From Fulvia fulva (Eukaryota > Ascomycota > Dothideomycetes > Mycosphaerellales > Mycosphaerellaceae), in assembly GCF_020509005.1 (NCBI RefSeq), contig NC_063014.1:6076001-6140000 (forward strand): DNA of 64,000 bases. Reading direction: 5' to 3'. Position numbers and translations under genes: made by a program. The notes beneath the pieces are model-generated. The model did not search any database and was not told the origin of the DNA. It saw only the letters and a program-made list of their open reading frames with translations. Positions 1 through 11,226 of the stretch are shown piece after piece; within the stretch, counting starts at the first letter, position 1, and each line of letters starts with the position of its first letter.

Positions 1-3000
1 GTATTCTTTAGTTCTATAAGTCTATTCCTATTATTACGCGTCCCTTACCTAGATCCGTAATCTAGGTAGGCTAGTAGAACAAACTATAAGGGCGCGCGTA
101 CTATAGGGTCCGAGAGAGATAGTTATTGTTCTATAAAGCTACGAAAGAGGAGCGCGAGGCGCGGCGAAGTTATAAAGTAAAGCTAAGCCGCGCTAACCCG
201 ATACGGAAGGTCCGCGGTTTAGCCGGGCCGACGTAGCTATAGTAGAAGGTCGCGGGCTACCTATAATAAGTAAATAGCCGATAGGCGTAGACTAGGACGT
301 ATAAGACAGTAGGATATAGGACGTTATAGAGGAAATGATTATTAATACCGATAACTAGCCTCGATACGCTTAGTATTATCTAGTATAATATTAACTATAG
401 TAAGGATATAGTCTAGAACTATTTCCTATACGAGGCGGACCCGTACGTTTACTACGTCCTAGTAATCTAGGAGCTATAGATTAACCCATTCTATAAGAGA
501 CTAACGACCTATAAGTTACTAGGCTATACGATATACCTACGAGGCGACGGTAGACCCCGTACGTACTTCTATATTAGCAAGGATATACTAGAATCCGACT
601 AGGAGGTAGTATACTACGTAGACGAAGAAGGCGGGGGCAATATTACCTCCCTCTACGTAGGTAGCACCTAGATATATAACCTATATATATAACCGCTAGC
701 CTCGAGGTCTAGCCGCGACCTTAGGGTCTATAGACACCTAGATAGTACGCTTAAGAGACAAGGGTACTATATCGTAGTAGGAGACTTTAATATCTACTAC
801 CCTTCCTAGGAAAGCCTTATATAGCCGTACTCTATAGCCGACGAAGTACTCGACTTAATAGCGAGTAACGTAATCGCCCTTAATACCCCGAAGGACCTAG
901 GTACCTAGAAGAGAGGGGGACTCTAAGGCACGATCGACCTCTCCTAGATCTTAGATAGCTACTACTATATAGTAACCTACTATAGGATCGAATATAAACT
1001 CGAGGCGTCGTTAGACTATATACTAGTTAGGACCTCTATTACGATATAGATATAACGTATACTAGCGAGAACCCCTAAGCTAAACTAGGGAAAGGCCTAC
1101 TAGGCTAACATCTAGGCGTACCTCGATAACTCCGAGAGGCTAGTCTAGATCGCGTAGTAGTAATATAATAGTAAAGACGAGATAGACGAGGTAGTCTAAG
1201 GGTTAATAGACGAAATAAGAAAAGTAACCTTACTTTACGTTCCGCTTACCTAACTAACGACATAGTCTAAACTATACTAGACGCCGAAGTATACTACGGT
1301 AGTAAGAGAAGTAAGGAGAGCCCGCCGGGTATAGACGAGTAGCTATAGCGAGGAGGCCTAGAACGTATATAGGGAGGTATACTAATAGAAGAAAGCTACA
1401 ATACGGAGGGAGAAAGTAGTCGGCTAGAGAGTTATAGTAGAAGAAATCGCCGACAAGCTAGCGAGGATATAGAAGCTAGCGAAATAGGCCCGATAGGACC
1501 CTATATAGGGCCCCCCCCTTCTCTATCCTAGCGCTATAATCGCCTAGTAGCCCGGTTAGTAACCCCGAGGCTAAGGCGCGTCTACTAGCTAGTAAGTTCT
1601 TCCCGCCCCTAGTCGAGGCTAATCTAAGCGATATAAATAGCTCTACTCCCCTAGCCCCTAGTATCGCGGTCTAATAGAATATGTCCGAGGGAGATGTTAC
1701 CGCTATACTTAGGAAGTTACCGGCGAAGAAAGCCCCGGAGCCGGATAGGATCCTAAACGAACTACTAAAGAAGTATAGAGATTAACTAGCCCTAGTAGTC
1801 GTAGCGATCTTTAACGCCTACCTATAGACCGGATACTACCCGATAGCATTTAAACAATCGACGATAGTAGTCCTACGTAAGCCGTAAAAGGAAGACTATA
1901 CGTAGGTAAAGTCGTACCGCCTAATTACGCTCCTTAATACTCTTAGGAAGGCGCTTAAGAAGCTAGTTATAACGAGACTCTCTAAGGCGGTAGAGGAATA
2001 CTCCCTACTCCCGGACACCTAGATAGGTACGCGCCTATAGCGATCGACGCTATCTACGATAGAACTTATTACCCCTTAGGTAAAGGCTATCTAGTATAAG
2101 AATAGGGATAAGGTAGTATCCTTACTTAGCCTAGATATATCGGGAGCCTTCGACTACGTGTTATACCCACGGCTACTCTATATCCTAAGGTCGAAAGGAC
2201 TCCCTAAGTAGCTTGTCAACTTCGTACGGTCCTACCTCTAAAACCGTAGTACGTCGATCCTAGTCGGCTAGTATAGAAGCCCATTTCAAGTAGTCTATAC
2301 TAGAATCCCGTAAGGCTTAACGCTAGTACCTATTCTGTTCCTCTTCTTTATATCGACGCTACTCCTAGCCCTAGAATCCTAGAACACCGCTACGAGCGGC
2401 TTCGTAGACGACACGAACATCCTAGCGAAGTCGTCCTCGACTAAGGAGATCTATAGGCTACTAGAAGAGAATTATAAGATCTACGAGGACTAGGCTAGGA
2501 GGTATAGGGCTTAGTTTACCCTAGAAAAGTACAATCTAATACACTTTACGCGCCGGCTACGGTTCTATAATATATAAGCTTCTATCTAGATATAGGGGTA
2601 TACGACTAACCGGGTAAATTAGCTTAGGATCCTCGGACTATAGGTAGACCCGGCGCTACGGTAGAGGAAGTACGTATAGGTAATATTACGGAAAGCTAAA
2701 CAGAATATAGTATTATACTAGAGGCTCACTACGTCTATATAGGGGGCGGACTTTCGGTAGTTACGACTTCTATATACGGCTATTATACGGCTAGTCCTTA
2801 CCTATAGTAGCTAAGTATAGTCCTTAGGCGGGAGGGCCTACCTATTAAAGGGACTCGTCGCGCCGCTAGCGAAGATCTAAAACTAATGCCTAAGGAAGGT
2901 TACCGGGGTATATAAGTCGATACTAACGAGGATGCTTAAGTACGAGACCGCTATACCGCCGATCGACCTATATATCCGGGGACTACGGACCTCCTACTTA

Positions 3001-3835
3001 GGTAAGTCGGTATAGTACCTATTATAGAAGGTTATCGCTAGTATAGTCGTAAGGGCCCGCGAATTAGTACTAGCGCGTAAGAGTATTCGACCCGGAAACG
3101 AGCCGAACTACCGGGTAAGGGACGAATAGCTAGTAATACGATAGGAAGGTAAGAAATCGTTTATAGAGCAACTATAGAAAGAGAGGTAGAACAACTAGGG
3201 TGTAGGGTATAGTAGACGCCCTTAGCTAGCGGGACAACCTAAGGAATAGTTAGCTACGAAATCTGCGGTTAAGCACCCCCCGAAGCTTATCTACTACCGC
3301 CTTACGAGGGTATAGAGTAGTATAGTAACCTAACTACGAAGCGAACACATCGGCCTCTAGGGGTACCTATTATAGAGGAAGGTTCTAGAATACACAAATA
3401 CTAGCTACTCCTACGGCTATTACTCCTAGAATATACGGTACGTACTCCTCGTCTATTCGAGGTAGTCGCTAGGAAGGGGGGAGTAGATAGTAAAGGCGAG
3501 GAACCGGACGATTAGGGCACTTCTTAATAACGTTAAGGACCTACGGCGAATTACGAACTAGATACTAGAGAAGGGCTAGCTAGAATAGTACCGCCTAGTA
3601 GGAGTAGTATAGGAAGAGAGGACACGGCGTAGCGCGACGAGACCGGCTAGGAGCGGGGGCTAACGGGGTAGTAATATAGACTACGTACGTTTAGAGAGAA
3701 AGCTAATCTAGATAAGGAGAGGTCGGGCGCGAGAAGGGTTTTTACCTATTTGGGTTTCCCTTTATATATAATAATAGATATATACCTATATAGGCCGAAT
3801 AGGGTCCTAGAATAAGGGAATAACAAATCTATCTA
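1..3835 (+). mobile_element. RIP-degraded Tad-like LINE (non-LTR retrotransposon)
   Basis: A non-LTR retrotransposon read in the + direction but full of stops. Near 775-800 the frame reads VVGDFNIYYP, the GDFN motif of AP-type endonucleases. Near 1,690-1,790 it reads KLPAKKAPEPD, close to the KAPGPDG block that opens LINE reverse transcriptases. At 2,401-2,424 it reads FVDDTNIL, the FADD/YADD catalytic motif. Near 2,770 comes a thumb segment (LLYTAIIRLVLTY), and near 3,340-3,460 the C-terminal segment found in Tad-clade elements. No LTRs are visible; the end carries a short TATC-like repeat near 3,825-3,840. The 5' end lies outside the window. Nearly every stop is a TAG/TAA explained by CA to TA change. 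Clade is inferred from domain order; certain as a LINE. Confidence 0.85.
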
Positions 3836-4181
3836 TCGATCTATTATACCTGTTTAACAAGAACAGTATTTAGTACTAAAGGTATCTCTACTACCGGTAT
3901 AGAGACTACGTCTCTTATACCTATATAGAGGGATCTTACTCTAGTCCTAGTTCTATTTTACTACGCCTTATCGGTTTCACCTATATCTTATCCTACGACG
4001 ACAGTTCCTCCGACAGTCTCGTACTAACTAGCTAAGCGACTTTAGGTCCTCTAAGTCGCTCCTACTATTCGTACGGTATCTCGGTAGTATTACCGTACTA
4101 TTATCTCGACTAACTTAGTATATAATAAGTTAGTCTTAGTACCGTATAACATACCTACTAACCTATATTCGTAATAATCTA
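3836..4181 (-). mobile_element. Remnant of probable hAT transposon, 3' piece
   Basis: About 350 bp between the LINE end and the old Copia A copy, strongly RIP-mutated. Read on the minus strand and joined across the Copia A insertion (target duplication AGCTC/AGCCC), it continues the BED-finger reading frame of 14,297-14,600 for about 28 codons (to RLVGMLYGTKTN and beyond) before stops appear. No catalytic residue can be assigned here, so the hAT label rests on the neighbouring piece. Confidence 0.35.
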
Positions 4182-4186
4182 AGCTC

Positions 4187-4421
4187 TATTAAGATGTAGT
4201 ATCTTAAAGAGAGTCAATAATTAGGAAGTGATCTAGTAGCCTAAGGCATCTATAATAACTTAGCTTATAGGGAGATACCTTCTCTCCCCTATAGCTTAGA
4301 TAGACATCTAATACAATTAACATATTAGTTCCTAATATATTGCTATATGCTCGTACTATTAGTTAGTTAAAGATTAATCTCTTACTCTACTCCGCTACTA
4401 TCCACCCGTACCTATTTAATA
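4187..4421 (+). repeat. Copia A 5' LTR, old copy
   Basis: 235 bp, aligns end to end with the 236-bp LTR at 5,840-6,075. It begins TATTAAGATG (ancestral TGTTAAGATG) and ends TTTAATA (ancestral TTTCAACA). Six bases of the primer-binding site (GGTTAT) follow before the sequence switches to inverted gag. Confidence 0.9.
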
Positions 4422-4427
4422 GGTTAT

Positions 4428-5444
4428 AATAATAGTATCCCTAGCTATATAGTAGTTAGGTAGTAGTAAGCTTAAGAGCTAGATCATCCTCACATCAGCT
4501 TTCCTATAATACTGACCCTCTAGGTTAACATTAGCAATCCTTTTTCTAAGAGAAACTAGGTGTGTCTATACAGATCTAATAGTAAACTCTTTACTTATCT
4601 TAAAGGTTACAAATTGCTTTGTAAGCTTATATATATAGGTTAGTAGCACCTAGCTATACTTGTTCTAGAGATATACCTACTTCTTAGCAGCTCTTCTAGA
4701 TTTATATAAGCCCTTAAGCTCAAATTTATCTTCTTCTATAATCCTACTAAGGATACTAAAGTTATATACTACATTGTATCTTGTCTATATTAGCGTATTA
4801 AGGATCTCTTTAGTTATAGCCTCTTCTTAGAGTTTTAGAGTCTTGCCCTTAATATTATCAAAAGACACTCCTATTAGGTCATTAATTATAAAGAATACTA
4901 ATTGGCTCTCTATCTTATATCTCTAAAGGTTGAACTATCTCTTCTAATTGTCCCTCCTAAGAATTAGGATTTTGCCTCCCTTCTCCTCTGTCTTCTCTTA
5001 GTATAAATCTATAATAAATTGGATGTAATGAAACAAGGTGTGTATGTTCTAAAGTAGTGGCTTAGATCCTACTAAGGCTTCTAGTATAGAATAGGAAAGT
5101 TCGTAGGTGTAGATTAAAGTAAAGAAGGAGCGGTATAAGGTCTCGGGGCTAGGACATAGGTCTGTCTCTCCTAGTAGAGCTTTAAATGACTTACTTAAAG
5201 TCCTTCTTAATAGTATCTCGATACAGTTCTACGTATAGAGTATCTTTACGGTATTAGCTTCAAGTAAGCCGTATAGAGTCCTTGTCTAGGTTACCTATTA
5301 CTTAGTATCGAACTAAGCTCCTTAATAGGATAGACGGGGTAGACTTCTAATTCCTAGATGTTTTCTACTACGATAGTAAGGGATATAAGTAACCTATACT
5401 AATATAGGTTGCTCTTATTCCTACACAAACCCGGGCTTATAACC
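4428..5444 (-). pseudogene. Inverted Copia A gag segment
   Basis: On the minus strand this ~1-kb stretch matches 6,076-~7,106 of the young copy: untranslated leader, start region and the first ~190 codons of gag. The primer-binding site is recognisable as CCCGGGCTTATAACC at 5,430-5,444, directly beside the inverted LTR. CA to TA changes give scattered stops. It lies between two LTRs of opposite orientation, so it is not a simple second insertion. Confidence 0.85.
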
Positions 5445-5679
5445 TGTTAAATAGGTACGGGTGGATAGTAGCGGAGTAGAGTAAGAGATCAATCTTTAAC
5501 TAACTAATAGTACGAGTATATAGCAATATATTAGGAACTAATATATTGATTATGTTAGATATCTATCTAAGCTATAGGGGAGAGAAGGCATCTCCCTATA
5601 AGCTAAGTTATTATAGATGCCTTAGGCTACTAGATCACTTCCTAATTGTTGACTCCCTTTGAGATACTACATCTTAACA
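5445..5679 (-). repeat. Inverted Copia A LTR
   Basis: 235-bp LTR on the minus strand, starting TGTTAAATAGG and ending CATCTTAACA on the + strand. It forms an inverted repeat with 4,187-4,421 across a ~1-kb spacer and abuts pol sequence equivalent to position 8,471 of the young copy. Confidence 0.9.
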
Positions 5680-5839
5680 GAACTTATTATATTAGTAAAG
5701 CAGTAGGAGAAGGATTTAGAGATTAGGCTCGAGCCGACTAAGGCATATAACTCTCTATAGAATAGACTAGTTAAGAGGTCAATACAAACCTTAGAGGACT
5801 CTATAAGGGCAATGCTTAAAGAGGCTAAAATGCCGGTTG
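5680..5839 (+). pseudogene. Old Copia A integrase fragment
   Basis: 160 bp matching 8,471-8,640 of the young copy (end of the integrase core), with in-frame stops. It ends at GGTTG, the target duplicated by the young insertion; its continuation is at 11,463. Confidence 0.85.
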
Positions 5840-6075
5840 TGTTAAGATGTAGCATCTCAAAGGGAGTTAACAATCAGGAAGTGATCTGGCAGCCTGAGGC
5901 ATCTACAATGACTCAGCTTGTAGGGAGATACCTTCTCTCCCCTTTAGCTTAGATAGACATCTAACACAATCAACATATTGGTTCCTGATATATTGCTGCA
6001 TGCTCGTGCTATTAGTCAGTTGAAGATTGATCTCTTACTCCACTCCGCTGCCATCCACCCGTACCTGTTTCAACA
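5840..6075 (+). repeat. Copia A 5' LTR, young copy
   Basis: 236 bp, TGTTAAGATG...TTTCAACA. It is expected to hold promoter and polyadenylation signals. No convincing TATA box is picked out by eye. Confidence 0.95.
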
Positions 6076-6090
6076 GGTTATGAGCCCGGG
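6076..6090 (+). promoter_or_regulatory. Primer-binding site (initiator-Met tRNA half)
   Basis: GGTTATGAGCCCGGG follows the 5' LTR directly. It is complementary to the anticodon arm of initiator methionine tRNA, the internal half-tRNA priming known for Drosophila copia and relatives. The same motif follows the LTRs of Copia B (14,920) and Copia C (29,042, minus). Confidence 0.75.
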
Positions 6091-6523
6091 TTTGTGCAGG
6101 AATAAGAGCAACCTATATCAGTACAGGTTACTTGTATCCCTTGCTATCGTAGCAGAAAACATCTGGGAATCAGAAGTCTACCCCGTCTATCCTATCAAGG
6201 AGCTTAGTTCGATACTAAGTGATAGGTAACCCAGACAAGGACTCTGTGCGGCTTACTCAAAGCCAATACCTTGAAGATACTCTGTAGGTAGAACTGCATC
6301 GAGATACTATCAAGAAGGACTTCAAGTAAGTCATTTGAAGCTCTGCTAGGAGAGACAGACCTGTGTCCTAGCCCCGAGACCTCACACCGCTCCTTCTTTA
6401 CTTTACCAAGCAGGCCTTGGTATCCACACCTACGAACTTTCCCATTCTACACCAGAAGCCTCAGCAGGATCTGAGCCACCACCTTGGAACATACACACCT
6501 TGTTTCATTACATCCAATTTATT

Positions 6524-8407
6524 ATGGATTCATACCAAGAGAAGACAGAGGAGAAGGGAGGCAAAATCCCAATTCTTGGGAGGGACAATTGGAAGAGATG
6601 GTTCAACCTTCAGAGATACAAGATGGAGAGCCAATCAGCATTCTTTGCAATTGATGACCTAATAGAAGTGTCTTTTGACAACATCAAGGGCAAGACTCTG
6701 AAACTCCAAGAAGAGGCTACAACCAAAGAGATCCTCAATACGCCAACATGGACAAGACACAATGCAGTATACAACTTCAGTATCCTTAGTAGGATCACAG
6801 AAGAAGATGAATTTGAGCTTGAGGGCTCATGTGAATCTGGAAGAGCTGCTGAGAAGTGGGTGTATCTCTGGAACAAGTATAGCCAGGTGCTACCAACCCA
6901 TGCACATGAGCTCACAAAGCAATTTGTGACCTTTGAGATGAGTGAAGAGTTCACCATCAGATCTGCATGGACACACCTGGTTTCTCTTGGAAAAAGGATT
7001 GCTGATGTTGACCCAGAGGGTCAGCATTACAGGAAAGCTGATGTGAGGATGACCCAGCTCTTAAGCTCACTGCCACCTGACTACCATGTAGCCAGGGATA
7101 CTATCATGGCTCAGCCAAAGATGGATCATGAAAGGACCTTAAAGATCCTTGAAGCTCAAGAAGCCAGGTTGGATCCCTCTAAGGCTGAGTATGGCATGGC
7201 AGCCACCTGGGTCAAGCCCTCAGGTCTAGCAAGACCACTCTCCTGCCTTCTCTGTGAGAAGGATCATCTGATCAAGGACTGCCCTAGTTTGCCTGAGGCA
7301 AGAAAGGTCCTTAGATCTCATTCCCAACCACCATCTTCCCAGAATACAACATATGTCAAGAAGAAGAGAACTCCACCACCCACTTCAAGGAGGACACCAA
7401 GAGAGAAGTCCTCTATGGAAGAACTTAAGAAAATGGTGAAGAAACTCAGCTCTGACATGCTGTCACTCCAGAAGAACCAGGCCCAGTCTTATACCTCTAA
7501 AGCAAAGAAGACTGGAAAAGGTTTCTCCGCCCAAGAGTCACTATGCAGCTCATCCCTAGAGACAATGTCTGATGATGATGAGTATGATGAAGTGGCTCAC
7601 TCAACTGCAGAAGTCCAAGGCAAGTTCCCCTCGTCAGAGTGGTTACTTGACTCCTGTGCTTCATCCCATATGACTGACCAAAGCTGCCTCTTTAGATCTA
7701 TGACTCCCTTGACAAGGAAGAAATGGATCAAAGTGGGAGGTGGGTTTTTATTGGCCACTCATATTGGGAATGCAGAGATGAGTGGGAGAGCTGGCAGAAA
7801 AGTTGTTTTGGAAGATGTCCTGCTTGTACCCAAGCTAGGAGTGAACCTGGTTTCATGGAACCAGTTTAGCAAGCAGTTTGGTGTGCAACCTCCATCATTT
7901 TCTCTTGTTTCCCCCTCTGGTGAGACTGTTGTCCAGACAAAGCTCCTTGGGGGGGTTCTATTCATTGATGAGATTTCTCCTCTCCTACAAGAACGGGCAC
8001 ATTACTCATCATGTGCACCACCAATGGAGAATGCCTTTGTGACTGCTCAATCAGAGACCGACCTGAAGCAGTGGGAGCTTTGGCATAGAAGATTTGCACA
8101 CTTTGGGAAGAATTTGCTCCAGAATCTTCACAAGGTAACAGACTTGAAAGAACCCATTCCTATCCCTAAGGATGGCTTTCACCAGTGCAGAGTATGCTCA
8201 ATAGCAAAGATGAAGAAGTACAAAGGCAAAGTTACAGAGAGAAGACCTGAAAGACTTGCCCTTGTATCTATTGACATATGTGGCCCACTACCAATCTCAA
8301 GACTAGGATTCAAATACTGGCTTGAGATTGTTGACAACTTCTCTAGGAAGAAGTGGACCTTTCCTCTTAGGAAAAGAGAAGATGCTCCAGTTGCTCTCCA
8401 GAACTAG
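6524..8407 (+). CDS. Copia A gag-pol, first part (Gag, protease, integrase start) up to amber stop
   Basis: The start is taken as ATG 6,524 (MDSYQEK); the open frame begins slightly upstream with only TTG. Numbering from there: Gag, with a CX2C...H...C zinc knuckle (CLLCEKDHLIKDC) from residue 241; aspartic protease around residue 375 (LLDSCASSHMTD); GAG-pre-integrase HX..H region near 519 (LWHRRFAHF); integrase core beginning near 580 (VSIDICGPL). Translation stops at TAG 8,405-8,407 inside the integrase, residue 628. The frame continues past it without shift, so this is a premature stop; TGG to TAG (CA to TA on the other strand) is the likely cause. It would give a 627-aa product without RT. 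Confidence 0.9.
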   Translation: MDSYQEKTEEKGGKIPILGRDNWKRWFNLQRYKMESQSAFFAIDDLIEVSFDNIKGKTLKLQEEATTKEILNTPTWTRHNAVYNFSILSRITEEDEFELEGSCESGRAAEKWVYLWNKYSQVLPTHAHELTKQFVTFEMSEEFTIRSAWTHLVSLGKRIADVDPEGQHYRKADVRMTQLLSSLPPDYHVARDTIMAQPKMDHERTLKILEAQEARLDPSKAEYGMAATWVKPSGLARPLSCLLCEKDHLIKDCPSLPEARKVLRSHSQPPSSQNTTYVKKKRTPPPTSRRTPREKSSMEELKKMVKKLSSDMLSLQKNQAQSYTSKAKKTGKGFSAQESLCSSSLETMSDDDEYDEVAHSTAEVQGKFPSSEWLLDSCASSHMTDQSCLFRSMTPLTRKKWIKVGGGFLLATHIGNAEMSGRAGRKVVLEDVLLVPKLGVNLVSWNQFSKQFGVQPPSFSLVSPSGETVVQTKLLGGVLFIDEISPLLQERAHYSSCAPPMENAFVTAQSETDLKQWELWHRRFAHFGKNLLQNLHKVTDLKEPIPIPKDGFHQCRVCSIAKMKKYKGKVTERRPERLALVSIDICGPLPISRLGFKYWLEIVDNFSRKKWTFPLRKREDAPVALQN

Positions 8408-11161
8408 AAGATCAAAGCAGAGAGGAAATCATCAGCGCAGCTGAAAGCAGTAAGACTTGACAATGCAAAAGAACTTATTGCATTAGTGAAGCAGTGGGAG
8501 AAGGATTTGGGGGTTGGGCTCGAGCCGACTGAGGCATACAACTCTCTACAGAATGGACCAGTTGAGAGGTCAATACAAACCTCAGAGGACTCTATAAGGG
8601 CAATGCTTGAAGAGGCTAAAATGCCGGTTGAATTTTGGCCTGAAGCACTAGAGGCCCAAACTTATATGAGGAACAAACTGCCAAATGGCCCAGATTACGA
8701 TGGGTTCAAGGTTTCACCAGATGAGGCTTTTGATGGTATCAAACCGACCATCAACCATTTGAAAGTTTGGGGATGCAAAGCTGTTGTCTATATGGACACA
8801 AGATCCCAACCTCAATGGGCAAGAAGTGACAAGCTAATGAATAGGGGTAAAGAAGCAGTGTTTATTGGGTATGTTGAAAACACAGCTAAAGCCTGGCTCT
8901 TTTGGGAACCAGACATGAGAGCTGTTAAACAACACACACATGCAGACTTCTTTGAGGACCAGCCTGGAGGTGATATGGGTCTCAATGTTCCAACATTGAA
9001 TCTACCAAGCAGTGCACCAGCTAGGAAGCCCTTAGGAAGGCCGAGGAAGAACGTATCCTTAGGACAATCTACCTACCATTCAGGCGTCCATCAGAGCCCC
9101 CCCCCCCCCGAAATAGATCAGCCAATTGAGAGCCCTAAAGTCGCTCAGCCGAGAAAGCTGTTTGTGCAACTTCCCCAGCCTCCGGAGAACGTAGGGGAAT
9201 TTCAGAAAATCGATCAGCCAATTGAGAGAAGCTCCCTAGATCCCCAGGAAATAGACGTTACTAGGTCACAAGTGACGGTCCCTAAATCATCCCTTGGAAA
9301 GAGAAAGGCTGACTATGATGTTGAGGGCTATGACATGAAACAGAAAGCCCCAAGATCCATGGTCCCTAAGCCCGAACTAACCACTGAAGTGGGAGAAGCA
9401 ATGGACCTCTCAGAGAACCTTGCTGCTTTTCACCAAGCTTTCTTTGCAGCCATGCAATCAGTGGACAGTTCAATACCATGGGATAGCGAATTCCTGGAAG
9501 AAGTTGAGGAAATGGCCTTTGCAGCAACTGTAGAAGCTATTGCATACAAGCAAGAGGTCCCAATTCCAAAATCCTACAAGGATGCTGTGAATGACAAGAA
9601 ATGGGGACATCTTTGGAAGGAAGCAATCCAAAAGGAACTAGATGCTCTACAGAGTAACAACACCTGGGAAAATTCTGTTCCACCAAAAGGAGCAAATCTG
9701 GTTACATCAAGATGGGTCTTTGATATTAAGAGAAGCATTAGTGGAGCTATTGAAAAGTTCAAGGCTAGACTAGTTGCAAGGGGCTTCTCACAGAAGTTTG
9801 GTGTTGACTTTATGGAGACATTTGCACCTACAGTAAGACAGGACACCCTTAGGGTGTTTATGGCTATTGTGTGTAAGAAGGATCTTCATCTTCACCAAGT
9901 GGATGTGAACAATGCATTCACAGAAAGCACCCTCCATGAAGACATCTTCATGTTACCACCACCAGGAGTTAAGCTTCTACCAAACATGGTGTTCAAAATC
10001 TTCAAAAGCTTGTATAGACTTAAGCAAGCAGCTAGAGATTGGAATCAACTCTGTGTGTCAAAGCTCAGAGAGATTGGATTCACACAGTCAGAAGTGGATC
10101 CATGCCTACTTATCCATAAGAAGAGGGAGATCATAATCCTTATACATGTGGATGACATTCCAATTGCTGCACCAAAGTTGACAGATGTTCTCTGGTTCAA
10201 AAGAGAACTTGGCAAGATCTTCAAGATCAAAGATCTAGGTGAACCTGAAAAGATCCTTGGCATGAGAGTCACAAGGGACAGGAAGAGAGGAATCCTGAAA
10301 CTTGACCAAGGACACTTTGTTAGGGACAGCCTAGCCAAGATGGGAATGAACCATGAGAAGGCAGCACCTACACACTCACCCATGGACAGCTATGAGGCCC
10401 TCAAACCTTCAAGCCACATGGATGAGAGGTGTGACAAGGCAGAGTACCAGAGTATTAATGGTACTTGGATGTGGCCAGCAACAATCACAAGGCCAGACAT
10501 TGCTTTTGCCCTAGGAAGGATGAGCTCATTTGTGAGTGACCCATCCACCTACCACATGAAGGCTTTGAAGAAGATCACTAGGTACCTAAGATCATACCCT
10601 GATCTAGGACTTCAGTTCTCAAAGTCTGGAAAAGGACACCTTATTGGATACTGTGATTCTGATTATGCAATGGACAAAGCAGACAGAGTCTCAATCCTTG
10701 GGTATGTCTTCTTCCTCTGTGGGGCACCAGTTTCTTGGATGAGCAAGAAGCAAAAGTCTGTAGCAACATCCACAATGGAGGCTGAATACATGGCTATGAA
10801 TGCATGTGCGAAGCAGTCCCAATTCCTAGCTTCACTGCTAAGGGAAATGGATTGTCCAGAGTTAGTGGGAGACTGTTCCCATCAACCAAGAATCACTGGA
10901 AACCAGGAGACTGTATCAAATTTGAGACCAGTCCAATTAAGAGGTGACAATCAAGCTGCCCTCACCCTAGTGAAAGATGCACATGTTCATGACAAGTCGA
11001 AGCACATTGACATTGCCTATAACGCTGTTAGGAAACTTTGGTGGAGGAGGCTTATTGCTGTTGAGTACACCCCAACCTCTGAGATGGTTGCAGACGGGTT
11101 TACAAAACCAAAGACTGGTCCACACTTCCAGAGGTTTGTAAGCCAGCTGAACCTGTCATAA
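8408..11161 (+). CDS. Copia A pol, second part (integrase end, reverse transcriptase, RNase H)
   Basis: Same reading frame as the preceding part, open for 917 codons to the TAA at 11,159. In whole-polyprotein numbering: end of integrase core with NGPVERSIQT near 680; a low-complexity linker with a C10 run at 9,099-9,108; reverse transcriptase from ~1,045 (NNTWE, SRWVFDIKR) with catalytic HVDDIP near 1,209; RNase H from ~1,373 (GYCDSDYA, STMEAEYMA). It has no own ATG near the amber codon, so expression would need readthrough. All catalytic blocks look complete. Confidence 0.9.
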   Translation, partial: KIKAERKSSAQLKAVRLDNAKELIALVKQWEKDLGVGLEPTEAYNSLQNGPVERSIQTSEDSIRAMLEEAKMPVEFWPEALEAQTYMRNKLPNGPDYDGFKVSPDEAFDGIKPTINHLKVWGCKAVVYMDTRSQPQWARSDKLMNRGKEAVFIGYVENTAKAWLFWEPDMRAVKQHTHADFFEDQPGGDMGLNVPTLNLPSSAPARKPLGRPRKNVSLGQSTYHSGVHQSPPPPEIDQPIESPKVAQPRKLFVQLPQPPENVGEFQKIDQPIERSSLDPQEIDVTRSQVTVPKSSLGKRKADYDVEGYDMKQKAPRSMVPKPELTTEVGEAMDLSENLAAFHQAFFAAMQSVDSSIPWDSEFLEEVEEMAFAATVEAIAYKQEVPIPKSYKDAVNDKKWGHLWKEAIQKELDALQSNNTWENSVPPKGANLVTSRWVFDIKRSISGAIEKFKARLVARGFSQKFGVDFMETFAPTVRQDTLRVFMAIVCKKDLHLHQVDVNNAFTESTLHEDIFMLPPPGVKLLPNMVFKIFKSLYRLKQAARDWNQLCVSKLREIGFTQSEVDPCLLIHKKREIIILIHVDDIPIAAPKLTDVLWFKRELGKIFKIKDLGEPEKILGMRVTRDRKRGILKLDQGHFVRDSLAKMGMNHEKAAPTHSPMDSYEALKPSSHMDERCDKAEYQSINGTWMWPATITRPDIAFALGRMSSFVSDPSTYHMKALKKITRYLRSYPDLGLQFSKSGKGHLIGYCDSDYAMDKADRVSILGYVFFLCGAPVSWMSKKQKSVATSTMEAEYMAMNACAKQSQFLASLLREMDCPELVGDCSHQPRITGNQETVSNLRPVQLRGDNQAALTLVKDAHVHDKSKHIDIAYNAVRKLWWRRLIAVEYTPTSEMVADGFTKPKTGPHFQRFVSQLNLS

Positions 11162-11226
11162 AAAGGTCCAAGTACTATTGACAGGAAGTGAGCAGACTGT
11201 AACCTCCCATACGAGATGAGTGGGAG

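Noticed and set aside
6076..6090. Sequence resembling a tRNA fragment
   Set aside because: Short primer-binding complement beside an LTR, repeated in each Copia family; not a tRNA gene.
5978..6229. 83-codon frame across the LTR and leader of the young Copia A
   Set aside because: Spans LTR end and primer-binding site; non-coding leader.
8486..8488. Separate start (GTG) for the second Copia A frame
   Set aside because: The frame is continuous with the upstream polyprotein; the TAG at 8,405 is a point mutation, and GTG here is only the first non-ATG start candidate after it.
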